A stretch of DNA of 64,000 nucleotides from the NCBI GenBank assembly GCA_024654525.1, contig JANLHI010000030.1, positions 1 to 64,000 of the forward strand. Reading direction: 5' to 3'. Shown in pieces: positions 48,979-57,503 of the stretch. Numbering within the stretch: the stretch's first letter is position 1; every line of letters starts with the position of its first letter. The notes beneath the pieces were generated by a model. The model was not told the DNA's origin. It was given only the letters and a program-made list of their open reading frames with translations, and ran no database searches. Made by a program: the position numbers and the translations under genes. This DNA comes from Patescibacteria group bacterium (GTDB taxonomy: Bacteria > Patescibacteria > Paceibacteria > UBA6257 > 2-01-FULL-56-20).

Positions 48979-50600
48979 TTATCGGAGTATTTATTGGCTA
49001 CCTCGGCCTTTTGGGAAGGTTGTATGATCTTCAGCTTGTACGCGGAGGCCAATTTCTTGCGCGAGCGCAATCTCAATATCGCGCTGCATTGTCGCTCGAT
49101 GCTCCGCGCGGGCTCATTTACTTTACCGATAAGGATGGTGCACATGTTCCGGTCGCATTAAATGAAGACTATCCTTTAATATTTGCGGTTCCGAAGGTAA
49201 TTGAGGATGCGGACGAAGCGGCGCATATGCTTGCAAGAGTGGTTAATATTCCCGTTGATGAACTTTTTAAGAAATTTTCTAATAAAGATAGCTTATATGT
49301 ATTGCTTGATAAACGTGCCGATGCGGAAATGGTCAATGCGATTCAGGCACTTAATCTTGCCGGTGTATATGTCGATTTTGCGCCGGGACGACTGTATCCG
49401 AATGGTGCAATGGCGGCGCACGTGCTGGGCTTTGTAAGTCCCGATGATGACGGGCGTGAAGCGCATGGAAGATATGGAGTTGAAAAGCAATATGACGATG
49501 TTTTGCGGGGCATTGCGGGTGTTGTAGATGGAAAAAATTTTTCTGAACCGGAAGCGGGAAACAATATAATACTCACGATTGACCCGACTCTTCAGCTTGA
49601 AGCGGAAAGAGTTTTGAAAGACATTATTGCTGAATATCGTGCGCCCGGTGGGAGTGTTATAGTGGGAGATCCCAATACCGGAAAAATTCTTGCAATGGGA
49701 AGTTATCCTTCGTTTAACCCCAGTACCTACGGATCTTCTCCGCTTTCGAATTTTCCGAATCCTTTACTTGAGATGATATACGAGCCGGGATCGGTGCTTA
49801 AAGTGGTTACTATGGCGGGTGCGATAGATGCGGGAAAAATTACTCCCGATACGATATATTTCGATCATGGGAAGATTTCCATGAACGGATATACTATCAA
49901 GAATTTTGATTATGATGTGCGCGGTGGACATGGAGAAGTCTCTATGACGTATGTTATAGAGCATTCGCTCAATACTGGTGCGGTGTTCGCGCAACAACAG
50001 CTTGGGAATGCTTCCTTCCTTTCGTATCTCCAGCGATTTGGACTTGGGGACAAGACGGGAATTACGCTTCCCGGAGAGGTAAGGGGAAGTTTAAGACCTT
50101 TGGAGCAGAGAAGTGTCCGGGATATTGCATTTGCCACTGCGTCGTACGGGCAGGGAATCGCGGTGACTCCGATTGAACTTATTCAGGCGGTTGGTGCGAT
50201 TGCAAACGGAGGGAAGTTGATGAAGCCGTTTATTGATGCGAATAAAAGTCCGGAAATTGTACGTCGTGTAGTGAGTGAGGATGCCGCAAAACAAGTAACA
50301 CAAATGATGATTTCGGGTATTGATAGGGCGGGAGTTGCGAAGATAAGCGGATATTCTCTTGCAGGAAAAACGGGAACAGCTTTTGTTCCTGATTTTAAGA
50401 ATGGAGGTTATACAGAGAACGTAGTCAATACCTATGTGGGATTTGGTCCCGCAAGTAACCCTCGATTTATAATTTTATTGAAATTGAACCAGCCTCCGGA
50501 TGCGCCTCTTGCCGGATATTCGGTGGTTCCGGCATTTCGGAATCTTGCTCAATTTATTCTTAATTATTATAATATCCCGCCGGACAGGATTTCCGAATAA
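48954..50600 (+). CDS. ftsI: Penicillin-binding protein, FtsI/PBP2 type
   Basis: 548 aa. N-terminal membrane helix (4-22), pedestal domain, and transpeptidase with SxxK (Ser280-Val-Leu-Lys283), SxN (Ser337-Leu-Asn339) and KTGT (471-474) motifs. A complete class B PBP that cross-links septal peptidoglycan. Context in the mra/dcw cluster favours FtsI over PBP2. Confidence 0.9.
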   Translation: MAIRFWLVIIGVFIGYLGLLGRLYDLQLVRGGQFLARAQSQYRAALSLDAPRGLIYFTDKDGAHVPVALNEDYPLIFAVPKVIEDADEAAHMLARVVNIPVDELFKKFSNKDSLYVLLDKRADAEMVNAIQALNLAGVYVDFAPGRLYPNGAMAAHVLGFVSPDDDGREAHGRYGVEKQYDDVLRGIAGVVDGKNFSEPEAGNNIILTIDPTLQLEAERVLKDIIAEYRAPGGSVIVGDPNTGKILAMGSYPSFNPSTYGSSPLSNFPNPLLEMIYEPGSVLKVVTMAGAIDAGKITPDTIYFDHGKISMNGYTIKNFDYDVRGGHGEVSMTYVIEHSLNTGAVFAQQQLGNASFLSYLQRFGLGDKTGITLPGEVRGSLRPLEQRSVRDIAFATASYGQGIAVTPIELIQAVGAIANGGKLMKPFIDANKSPEIVRRVVSEDAAKQVTQMMISGIDRAGVAKISGYSLAGKTGTAFVPDFKNGGYTENVVNTYVGFGPASNPRFIILLKLNQPPDAPLAGYSVVPAFRNLAQFILNYYNIPPDRISE

Positions 50601-50631
50601 AGGATATGACTACAGTAGTAATTGATTATCA

Positions 50632-51942
50632 ATGAGAATTTATTTGCGAAATATTTTACGCGGGAGTTTGGCGCTACTTGCACGTCTTACGATATGGCGT
50701 TTTAGTCCGGGTGTGGTGGGAGTTACGGGAAGTGTAGGGAAAACATCTGCTAAAATCGCAATCGCTGCCGTGCTTAGAAGTGGAAGGCGTGTGCGTGCGG
50801 CGCGAGGAAACCTTAATAATGATTTTGGACTCCCCCTTACTATTCTTGGAGATTGGTCTGAGCGTGATGCGGTATTGGTGAGCAGAGAGGGTTCGAGGGG
50901 GCATTTGTTTCGCAAATCGTGGTTTTGGTGCAGGGTATTGTGCGGGAGTGTAGTAAGGCTTATTTTCTATCCAAAAAAGTCTTATCCGGAAATTTTGGTT
51001 TTGGAATATGGTGCTGATAAGCCGGGAGATATTAAATATCTCCTTTCTATTGCGCGTCCGAGTGTGGCGGTAATCACCGCGGTGGGAACTATTCCGGTAC
51101 ATGTGGAATTTTATTCCGGGCAGGAAGAAGTCGCTCGTGAAAAGGCGCGGCTTATTGAAGCGCTTCCCGCGGCGGGATTTGCCGTTTTAAACCATGATGA
51201 CAATACGGTTATGCGTCTTCAGGAGAGAACGCGCGCGCATGTTACAACCTTCGGTTTTGAAAAAGGATCGGAAGTCATTTTGACTCGCTTTGAACATCGC
51301 ATTATAGACGGTCGTCCCGTAGGAGTATCGTTCAAGATTGAGCATATTAAGAGCTTTGTACCTGTACGAATAGACGGGGTATTTGGTAGGGCGCATGCGT
51401 ATGCGGCCGGTGCGGCAACGGCGGTTGGTTTGATTTTCGGAATGAACCTTGTTGCCATCTCGGAATCTTTGCAGCACTATGTTTCTGCGCCGGGAAGAAT
51501 GGATTTGAAAAAATCGGTTCGCGACTCGTATCTTCTTAATGATTCTTATAACGCAAGTCCGCTTTCCATGCGTGCGGCGCTTGCAACGTTACGCGATCTT
51601 CCGGGTAAGCGGAAAATTGCGATTCTTGGTGATATGCTTGAGGTAGGAAAATATGCGATTGATGCGCATAGAGAGGTGGGACGATTCGCTGAAAAGTGCG
51701 CCGATATTCTTATTACCGTGGGTCCGAGAGGAAAATTTATTGCCGAAGCGGCAATGCGTGCGGGGATGCATCGTGATAAGGTGATGAGCTTTGATGAAGC
51801 GGAGGAGGTTATTCCTATGATCGACGAAGAGCTTCGCACGGGGGATTTGGTTTTAGTGAAGGGGTCGCATGCAATGCTTCTTGACCAGATTGCTAAGGCG
51901 ATTGATGTTGAAAATGACATTCCCACCGCTATTCCTGCGTGA
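50632..51942 (+). CDS. murF: UDP-N-acetylmuramoyl-tripeptide--D-Ala-D-Ala ligase
   Basis: 436 aa Mur ligase. ATP loop GVVGVTGSVGKTSAK (Walker A type), central domain with NLNNDFGLPLTIL and EYGADKPGDIKYL, and the C-terminal LVLVKGSHAMLLD. Some Mur motifs are modified compared with E. coli but the order is normal. Adds D-Ala-D-Ala to the UDP-MurNAc-tripeptide in the cytoplasm. Confidence 0.9.
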   Translation: MRIYLRNILRGSLALLARLTIWRFSPGVVGVTGSVGKTSAKIAIAAVLRSGRRVRAARGNLNNDFGLPLTILGDWSERDAVLVSREGSRGHLFRKSWFWCRVLCGSVVRLIFYPKKSYPEILVLEYGADKPGDIKYLLSIARPSVAVITAVGTIPVHVEFYSGQEEVAREKARLIEALPAAGFAVLNHDDNTVMRLQERTRAHVTTFGFEKGSEVILTRFEHRIIDGRPVGVSFKIEHIKSFVPVRIDGVFGRAHAYAAGAATAVGLIFGMNLVAISESLQHYVSAPGRMDLKKSVRDSYLLNDSYNASPLSMRAALATLRDLPGKRKIAILGDMLEVGKYAIDAHREVGRFAEKCADILITVGPRGKFIAEAAMRAGMHRDKVMSFDEAEEVIPMIDEELRTGDLVLVKGSHAMLLDQIAKAIDVENDIPTAIPA

Positions 51943-52049
51943 TAATGGTTGCGCTAATATAGGGCGAAAAATGTCGATTTTAAGATGTATTTGTCGGTCT
52001 CTCGTTTGTTTCGTGTCGAAATTACGCTATTATTACTTTTGTTTGAATA

Positions 52050-52122
52050 GGCCCCATCGTCTAGTGGCCTAGGACACTGCGTTCTCAGCGCAGGAACAGG
52101 GGTTCGATTCCCCTTGGGGCTA
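52050..52122 (+). tRNA. tRNA-Glu(CUC)
   Basis: Acceptor GGCCCCA/TGGGGCT (one G-T pair), anticodon stem CTGCG/CGCAG with loop TTCTCAG (CUC), T arm AGGGG/CCCCT. Confidence 0.93.
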
Positions 52123-52127
52123 CACAT

Positions 52128-53360
52128 ATGTTGAAATATCTCATAGCTTTTGGAGGTGTCGTTGCGGTTATCATCCTTGTAATAAATACTCAGGTTCCGT
52201 TTTCGAGTGTTGTGAATGAACCTAGTGTAGTGGTGGCGACAAGCACTGTTGTTCTCACACCTGAAACGACAAGTACTGAAAAAGTTATTGTGATTCCCGC
52301 ACCTCACCTTTCTTCATCGACATTAAAAAAAGACAATGTTGTTTCTCCTGTAGTTTTACCACCACAGGAACCTCCGATATCTTCTGTAGTGTCTCCGGTC
52401 GTTGCGGTACCCGTAATTTCTTCTCCTCCTATTACGACTGCAACAAGTTCATTTGAAATTATTGCAACGTCTTCCATTCCGGCAATACTGGAAGATGAGG
52501 AGAGGGAATTATCCGCAAAAACGATTGTAGGGTTGCTTTGCGTATATACATTTACCAATTCTTCCCTCGCGCAACTCTATGGAGAAGGGAATGAGGTGAT
52601 ATATGCAAAAGGAAGTGGCGTTATAGTAAATCCGGAAGGATATGTTATCACGGCGCGACATGTAGTGGATCCTGCGTGGTATTTATGGGCATATGGGGCG
52701 GATTCTGCGGAGGAAACGGAGTTGTACCAAAGCATGAAGTTTTCTCATTGTGAAGTGGGTACACCGACTGTGAGCGAATTGCCTACGGTAGACGATATTC
52801 GTGTATTCAATCCTCAACTAGAACTTCCCCATCCGTTTCCGTATCTTGCGGAGTTGTATTTTGTCCCGCCGCGCGGGGAAATGAGTGATCGTGAATATAA
52901 AAATATAGACTTCGCGATTTTAAAAATAAACAAACCGCGCAAGGATTGCGAAGTATTTAATCTCTGCACACTTCCCGAGAAATTTCCATACAGCCCTGTT
53001 CTTTATAAAAAGCTTCCTCCGCTTCAATCCGAAGTGTTGAATTTCGGTTACCCGGTGGAATTGATAAACAGCTCCGGTGGCGCATTTACTAACTTTTTTC
53101 TGAAAGGAGCAGTGGGGATTCTTGATGGAATAGTGGAAGGGGATAAAGCGTTTATTAGTACGCCGATTTATATTCGATGGCGTGCGGATGATGTGTTGCC
53201 GGGACGGTCTGGGTCCCCGATATTTCTTGATGGATATGTGATAGGAATCGAATATGCGGGACTTACCGCGAATGTTACCGAAAATTTTGGAGTGAGTGTG
53301 ATAGGTATACAGCGTGTGTTGGAATTGAGCGGTCTTGGAAATTTACTTTCAACGGAGTAG
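52128..53360 (+). CDS. Exported trypsin-like serine protease
   Basis: 410 aa. N-terminal membrane helix (4-20), a long Ser/Thr/Val/Pro-rich linker (25-120), then an S1-type protease domain: His178 in YVITARHVV, Asp261 in NIDFAILKI, Ser361 in PGRSGSPIF. It resembles HtrA-type proteases without a visible PDZ domain. Probably acts outside the cytoplasmic membrane on envelope proteins. Starts 5 bp after tRNA-Glu. Confidence 0.85.
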   Translation: MLKYLIAFGGVVAVIILVINTQVPFSSVVNEPSVVVATSTVVLTPETTSTEKVIVIPAPHLSSSTLKKDNVVSPVVLPPQEPPISSVVSPVVAVPVISSPPITTATSSFEIIATSSIPAILEDEERELSAKTIVGLLCVYTFTNSSLAQLYGEGNEVIYAKGSGVIVNPEGYVITARHVVDPAWYLWAYGADSAEETELYQSMKFSHCEVGTPTVSELPTVDDIRVFNPQLELPHPFPYLAELYFVPPRGEMSDREYKNIDFAILKINKPRKDCEVFNLCTLPEKFPYSPVLYKKLPPLQSEVLNFGYPVELINSSGGAFTNFFLKGAVGILDGIVEGDKAFISTPIYIRWRADDVLPGRSGSPIFLDGYVIGIEYAGLTANVTENFGVSVIGIQRVLELSGLGNLLSTE

Positions 53361-53372
53361 GACTCGGTATGC

Positions 53373-53378
53373 TAAAAT
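53373..53378 (+). promoter_or_regulatory. -10 box directly before tpiA
   Basis: TAAAAT ends 6 bp before the tpiA ATG, implying leaderless initiation. The overlap with the 3' end of the protease region leaves a weak -35. Confidence 0.45.
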
Positions 53379-53384
53379 CCTTGT

Positions 53385-54143
53385 ATGGAGGCGAAAAAAC
53401 TTATTGTCGGCAATTGGAAAATGAATCCCGCTACTTTGAAGGAGGCGGAGGAACTTGCGAGAAGGACTGATGCGGATTCTAAGAGGTTGAAAAACGTCGA
53501 AGTGGTGGTTGCACCTCCATTTCCTTTTTTGACGGATGTTCGTCGTATGGCAAAAAATATAAAGCTTGCGGCGCAGGATGTTTCATGGGAGGAGCAGGGG
53601 GCGTTTACGGGAGAAGTTTCTCCCACAATGCTTTTAAATCTGAACGTGGAATACGTCATTGTGGGACATTCGGAACGCCGTGCTATGGGAGAAGGCGACG
53701 AGGTAATAAATAAAAAATGCAGTGCCGCGCGTAGGCACGGACTCAATGTGATTCTTTGCGTAGGAGAATCCATTGATATTCGGAGAAAGGGATTTGGTGC
53801 GGCAAAAAAATTTGTAGAGAAGCAAATCCTTGAAGGATTAAAGGGAATTGAAAAAGGGAAAGACGGAAACGAAGGAGAGGTTGTTATTGCGTATGAGCCA
53901 CTTTGGGCAGTGGGAACCGGAACCGCAGATTCTCCTGATGATGCGGTAATAATGATTTGTTTCATAAAATCAATTCTCGATTCAATACTCCGCACTTCCC
54001 ATTCCCGTGTTTTATATGGTGGTTCTGTTACTCCCGAAAATGCGCGGGGGTTTTTAGAAAATGGAGAAATCGATGGTGCGCTTATAGGCCGCATAAGCCT
54101 GAAATTCGAAGCATTTGGCAAGATTTTGAAGATTTTGGGGTAG
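53385..54143 (+). CDS. tpiA: Triosephosphate isomerase
   Basis: 252 aa. LIVGNWKMN with catalytic Lys12, VIVGHSERRA with catalytic His, and IAYEPLWAVGTG with catalytic Glu, then VLYGGSV phosphate-binding loop and GRISLKFEAF at the end. Interconverts DHAP and G3P in glycolysis. Full length. Confidence 0.96.
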   Translation: MEAKKLIVGNWKMNPATLKEAEELARRTDADSKRLKNVEVVVAPPFPFLTDVRRMAKNIKLAAQDVSWEEQGAFTGEVSPTMLLNLNVEYVIVGHSERRAMGEGDEVINKKCSAARRHGLNVILCVGESIDIRRKGFGAAKKFVEKQILEGLKGIEKGKDGNEGEVVIAYEPLWAVGTGTADSPDDAVIMICFIKSILDSILRTSHSRVLYGGSVTPENARGFLENGEIDGALIGRISLKFEAFGKILKILG

Positions 54144-54211
54144 TGTGGTAGTATGCTTCCAATTAAAGGTCAATGTGTTCGTAAATTAATCGTTACTCAT
54201 TATTACTTAAT

Positions 54212-54979
54212 ATGCACGATACAAAGTTGAAGAGTTATTTTTGGTTTTTACTTGATGTGTTATTGCTTGTGTTTATCGTATGCGCGTTGTTTTACGCAAT
54301 TCCGGCAATACGGAAGTTTGGAAAGTCGTTTTCACCTGCGCGGACAATAGTGGTTTCCGCAGAGGGTAAAACAATCGCAGTACCCGACATTGCGGAGCTC
54401 TCTTTCTCGGTAGTGTCGCAGGGGAAAAATCCCAGCGATCTTTCGGAAAGTAATAGTCAGAAGATGAACGCGGTTGCGGAGTTTGTGAAAGGAGAGGGGA
54501 TTGCGGATGAGGATATAAAGACTACCGCGTATTCGCTTTCGCCAAGTTATCGGCATGATTATTCCACGCAAAGGAATTTCATTACCGGGTACTCGTTGAC
54601 ACAGACGCTTACTATTAAGGTTCGCGAATTGGACAAGGTTGCGAACATTATCGCAGGACTTACTCCGCTTGGCGTGAACCAGATCGGAGGTGTAAATTTT
54701 ACGGTTGAAGATCCCGAAAGATATCTGAGTGATGCGCGAAAAAATGCGTTCGAAAAAGTTCAAATAAAAGCTCGTGAGATTGCCGAAGATGCCGGAGTAT
54801 TGCTTGGAGATGTTGTGAATGCTTCGGAATATCAGAATTACCCTCCTGTCCCGTATTTAATGTCTGCAAGCGCCGAAGCTCTTGGGCGCGGAGGATCGAG
54901 TGCTCCGACGGTACCGACGATTGAACCGGGGACAACCGAAGTAACGTTGAACGTTTCGGTTACGTACGAAATTCGCTAA
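54212..54979 (+). CDS. SIMPL domain (DUF541) protein
   Basis: 255 aa with an N-terminal membrane helix (about 11-33) and an extracytoplasmic SIMPL/BP26 domain: VVSAEGKTIAVPDIAELSFS, KTTAYSLSPSYRH, ITGYSLTQTLTIKV, and SDARKNAFEKVQIKAREIAE. Family forms channel-like or oxidative-stress related periplasmic oligomers; exact role unknown. Confidence 0.9.
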   Translation: MHDTKLKSYFWFLLDVLLLVFIVCALFYAIPAIRKFGKSFSPARTIVVSAEGKTIAVPDIAELSFSVVSQGKNPSDLSESNSQKMNAVAEFVKGEGIADEDIKTTAYSLSPSYRHDYSTQRNFITGYSLTQTLTIKVRELDKVANIIAGLTPLGVNQIGGVNFTVEDPERYLSDARKNAFEKVQIKAREIAEDAGVLLGDVVNASEYQNYPPVPYLMSASAEALGRGGSSAPTVPTIEPGTTEVTLNVSVTYEIR

Positions 54980-54989
54980 ACAGGTACGA

Positions 54990-55646
54990 ATGATACGAAA
55001 GGATTTTGTAATCGTAACAAGTATTGGTGTCGCGATTGGTATATTGGCGCAACCCATACTTACTAATGTAGTACCCGTAATAACTCCCGCTCTGCGAGCG
55101 GGAGTTATTATTGGATGCACGGTATTTTCGCCATTTGCGCTTTTTGTTGCTTATTTTTTGGGGTTGCGTGTCCCCGCGCTTTACCAATTTGCAAAATTTG
55201 GCGCGGTCGGAACGCTTAATACGCTTATCAGTTTTGGGCTCTTGAATCTGCAATCACTCGTTTTCCATGTTACGTCGGGAATGCTGATACCGGTGTTTGC
55301 AACCGTGGCATTTGTCGGAGCGACAACGAATAGTTTTTTTTGGAATAAATTTTGGACATTTGGATCTCGGGAAAATGCGCATACGGGAGAAGCATTTAAA
55401 TTTTATCTTGTTTCGTTTATTGGGTGGGGTGTCAATGTGAGTACGGTTTCTTTTGTGGTGAATGTTATTCCCCATTCAGGCATTTCCCCTGAAATATGGT
55501 TGAATGTCGGAGGTCTTTGCGGCGTTGCCGCATCGTTCCTTCTGAATTTCTTAGGGTACAAATTTTGGGTATTTAAGAATCACTCATCAGTACCTGTTAC
55601 CCTTAAGAAAAAAACACCGGAGGTGGCACAAATCCTAGGCGAGTGA
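54990..55646 (+). CDS. GtrA-like family membrane protein
   Basis: 218 aa with about five hydrophobic segments. The GtrA core is visible from FAKFGAVGTLNTLISFGLLN, through NSFFWNKFWTFGSRE, to AASFLLNFLGYKFWVF. The N terminus holds one extra hydrophobic hairpin. GtrA-like proteins flip or bind polyprenyl-linked sugars for surface polysaccharide synthesis. Eleven bp after the SIMPL gene. Confidence 0.88.
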   Translation: MIRKDFVIVTSIGVAIGILAQPILTNVVPVITPALRAGVIIGCTVFSPFALFVAYFLGLRVPALYQFAKFGAVGTLNTLISFGLLNLQSLVFHVTSGMLIPVFATVAFVGATTNSFFWNKFWTFGSRENAHTGEAFKFYLVSFIGWGVNVSTVSFVVNVIPHSGISPEIWLNVGGLCGVAASFLLNFLGYKFWVFKNHSSVPVTLKKKTPEVAQILGE

Positions 55647-55724
55647 ATGGTTTATCGAGGGAGTTGACCCTGGTAGTGAAACTGGGAATAAAAACTCTTA
55701 GGTGCTTGTAGTGTTATTGTCGAC

Positions 55725-55754
55725 TTGACTTTCTATACTTATTTCTGCTATAAT
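55725..55754 (+). promoter_or_regulatory. Strong promoter of a candidate sRNA
   Basis: TTGACT (55725-55730), 18-bp spacer, perfect TATAAT (55749-55754). No start codon of a gene follows before the terminator at 55824. Confidence 0.75.
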
Positions 55755-55761
55755 GCTAGCG

Positions 55762-55858
55762 AATGAGTGTGAGTATGCCTTAACGACGATATCGATTAAG
55801 GTATGCGCTATCCAACTGTTTGACCCCGCCCCTCGCAAGAGGGGCGGGGTTTTTTATT
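55762..55858 (+). ncRNA. Candidate small RNA of about 95 nt
   Basis: From the predicted start at about 55762, an 11-bp stem (55773-55783 with 55796-55806, two G-T pairs) and a strong terminator stem are separated by a short single-strand. No ORF longer than a few codons fits. A free-standing promoter, body and terminator support an RNA gene; it matches no Rfam family I recognise. Confidence 0.55.
55824..55855 (+). terminator. Strong Rho-independent terminator
   Basis: 11-bp GC-rich stem CCCCGCCCCTC/GAGGGGCGGGG, loop GCAA, then six T. Confidence 0.95.
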
Positions 55859-55925
55859 ATCATTGCGGATTATCCCCTGGCAGAAGAAGGTTTTTAATTA
55901 GTAGTCTCTTTGCTATGATATGTAG

Positions 55926-56057
55926 GGAACGGCTGGAGAGCTTGTGGCCATCTCAAGGGTCGCAAGCGAGCACTCATTCAATATCAAACAGAATTGGAGG
56001 TCACCACTTGCGACCCTTTAGGTGGCTTTTCCCGAAAGGGTGCCCACCGGCCGTTCC
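55926..56057 (+). promoter_or_regulatory. Structured 5' leader of murB
   Basis: Nested long-range pairs: GGAACGGC (55926-55933) with GCCGTTCC (56050-56057), AAGGGTCGCAAG (55955-55966) with CTTGCGACCCTT (56007-56018), and a GGTGG/CCACC hairpin with an inner CCC/GGG stem at 56021-56048. The outer stem closes 6 bp before the murB start. It could be a riboswitch, an attenuator or another RNA; no known class recognised. Confidence 0.5.
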
Positions 56058-56063
56058 AGAGTT

Positions 56064-56996
56064 ATGATCCGATTTCAAGAAAATGTTTCTCTTGCCGGGT
56101 GTGTGGCATACAAGATCGGCGGCCATGCCCGGTATTTTTTTAATGCGAATACAGTCGAAGGTCTTTTTGGCGCGCTTAAATTTGCAAAGGAGAAAAAAAT
56201 AAAAATATTTATACTGGGAGAAGGGACTAATCTTTTAGTTGGAGACAAGGGGTTTAAAGGGCTTGTGATTCATCCGGATTTTAAGGACATCGCTTCACGT
56301 GGGGCGTTTGTCGAAGTTGGCGCGGGAATATCCATGAAGGAATTAGTTTCTTTTGCGATAACGCGCGGATTGTCTGGTCTCGAATGGGCGGGAGGACTTC
56401 CCGGATCTGTCGGAGGTGCGATTCGGGGGAATGCGGGCGCATTCGGAGGGGAGATAAAGGATTCCGTTATTGCGGTAAAAAGTGTGGATACCGTTGCTAT
56501 CAAGGAAAAATTTTATTCCAATAGTATGTGCAAATTTGGGTATAGGTCGAGTATTTTTAAATTAAAAAAAGAAAAAGATATTGTGATAAGTGTGATATTT
56601 AAACTTAAAAAAGGGAATATGAAAGTGATTCGGAAGGCAACTATGGAAAGAATAATACATCGGAAGAAGAAGCATCCTTTAGAATTTCCGAATGTAGGGA
56701 GTATTTTTAAAAATGTCGATGTAAAAAAAGTTTCAAAGGCGTTGCGTGTTCAGTTTGCGCATGTGATTAAGAAGGATCCATTTCCCGTAATTCCCGCGGC
56801 GTGTCTTATTTCCGAGGCGGGAATGAAGGGTGTTCGTGTTGGTGATGCGGAGATTTCCACAAAACATCCGAACTTTATAATAAATAAAAAAAAGGCAACC
56901 GCTGATGACGTAAAAAAGCTTATTGCCTGCGTAACGCGTGCAGTAGATAAGAAATTTAATGTGGTGCTGGAAGCCGAAGTTCAGATACTGGATTAG
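56064..56996 (+). CDS. murB: UDP-N-acetylenolpyruvoylglucosamine reductase
   Basis: 310 aa from ATG 56064; the upstream in-frame Met is inside the structured leader. FAD-binding: ILGEGTNLLVGDKGFKGLVI and GLEWAGGLPGSVGGAIRGNA; substrate domain with FGYRSSIFK, PNVGSIFKN, AACLISEAGMKG and HPNFIIN near the end. Type I/II loop pattern is slightly divergent. Reduces UDP-GlcNAc-enolpyruvate for peptidoglycan. Confidence 0.93.
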   Translation: MIRFQENVSLAGCVAYKIGGHARYFFNANTVEGLFGALKFAKEKKIKIFILGEGTNLLVGDKGFKGLVIHPDFKDIASRGAFVEVGAGISMKELVSFAITRGLSGLEWAGGLPGSVGGAIRGNAGAFGGEIKDSVIAVKSVDTVAIKEKFYSNSMCKFGYRSSIFKLKKEKDIVISVIFKLKKGNMKVIRKATMERIIHRKKKHPLEFPNVGSIFKNVDVKKVSKALRVQFAHVIKKDPFPVIPAACLISEAGMKGVRVGDAEISTKHPNFIINKKKATADDVKKLIACVTRAVDKKFNVVLEAEVQILD

Positions 56997-57054
56997 AGCA
57001 ATAAGGACTGGGTGGATGCATAAGAGACCTTTTTCTCTACTGGAAAAGGAGTGA

Positions 57055-57060
57055 TATACT
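57055..57060 (+). promoter_or_regulatory. -10 box directly before hpf
   Basis: TATACT ends 6 bp before the hpf ATG at 57067, so the transcript would begin at the start codon. A weak TTTTTC lies at about -35. Confidence 0.5.
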
Positions 57061-57066
57061 GTAAGT

Positions 57067-57414
57067 ATGAATCTTAATTTTAAAGCAGTCGGGTTTGAAT
57101 GGACTCCCGCATTGGAGACGTTTGTCCAAAAAAAGTTGTCGACATTGGAAAAGTTTGTGAAACGGTTCGATACGGAGGGGGGAGTTGAGTTGCGTGTAGA
57201 GATATCAAAGACCACACATCATCATAAAAAAGGGGAGATATTTCGTGCTGTCGCAAATCTTCACTTGCCAAAACAATTGCTTCGCGCGGAAGAGAGTGCG
57301 GAGGATTTGAGGGTTGCAATTGATCGTTTGCACCATATTATGGAGCTTGAAATTACGAAATATAAAACACGATTTATTGAAAGACCGAGAAAGACTGTAC
57401 CTCGTAAAAAATAG
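57067..57414 (+). CDS. hpf: Ribosome hibernation promoting factor (HPF/RaiA)
   Basis: 115 aa single-domain HPF. NFKAVGFEWTPALETFVQKK and FRAVANLHLPKQLLRAEE, then DLRVAIDRLHHIMELEITKY match the S30AE fold; there is no long-form C-terminal domain, so it should be a short HPF that blocks the 30S A and P sites during starvation. Confidence 0.9.
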   Translation: MNLNFKAVGFEWTPALETFVQKKLSTLEKFVKRFDTEGGVELRVEISKTTHHHKKGEIFRAVANLHLPKQLLRAEESAEDLRVAIDRLHHIMELEITKYKTRFIERPRKTVPRKK

Positions 57415-57450
57415 AATTTTACCATTTGCATTTTCTTTACCCCTCATTCG

Positions 57451-57479
57451 TTGCCTGAAACTTGTCTTCGGGGTATAGT
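57451..57479 (+). promoter_or_regulatory. Promoter of secA
   Basis: TTGCCT (57451-57456), 17-bp spacer, TATAGT (57474-57479), 24 bp before the secA ATG. Confidence 0.6.
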
Positions 57480-57503
57480 TCTCACGCAGTAATTACCCTC
57501 TCT

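Noticed and set aside
53372..54121. 249-aa minus-strand open frame
   Set aside because: Exactly antisense to tpiA, whose catalytic motifs are clear.
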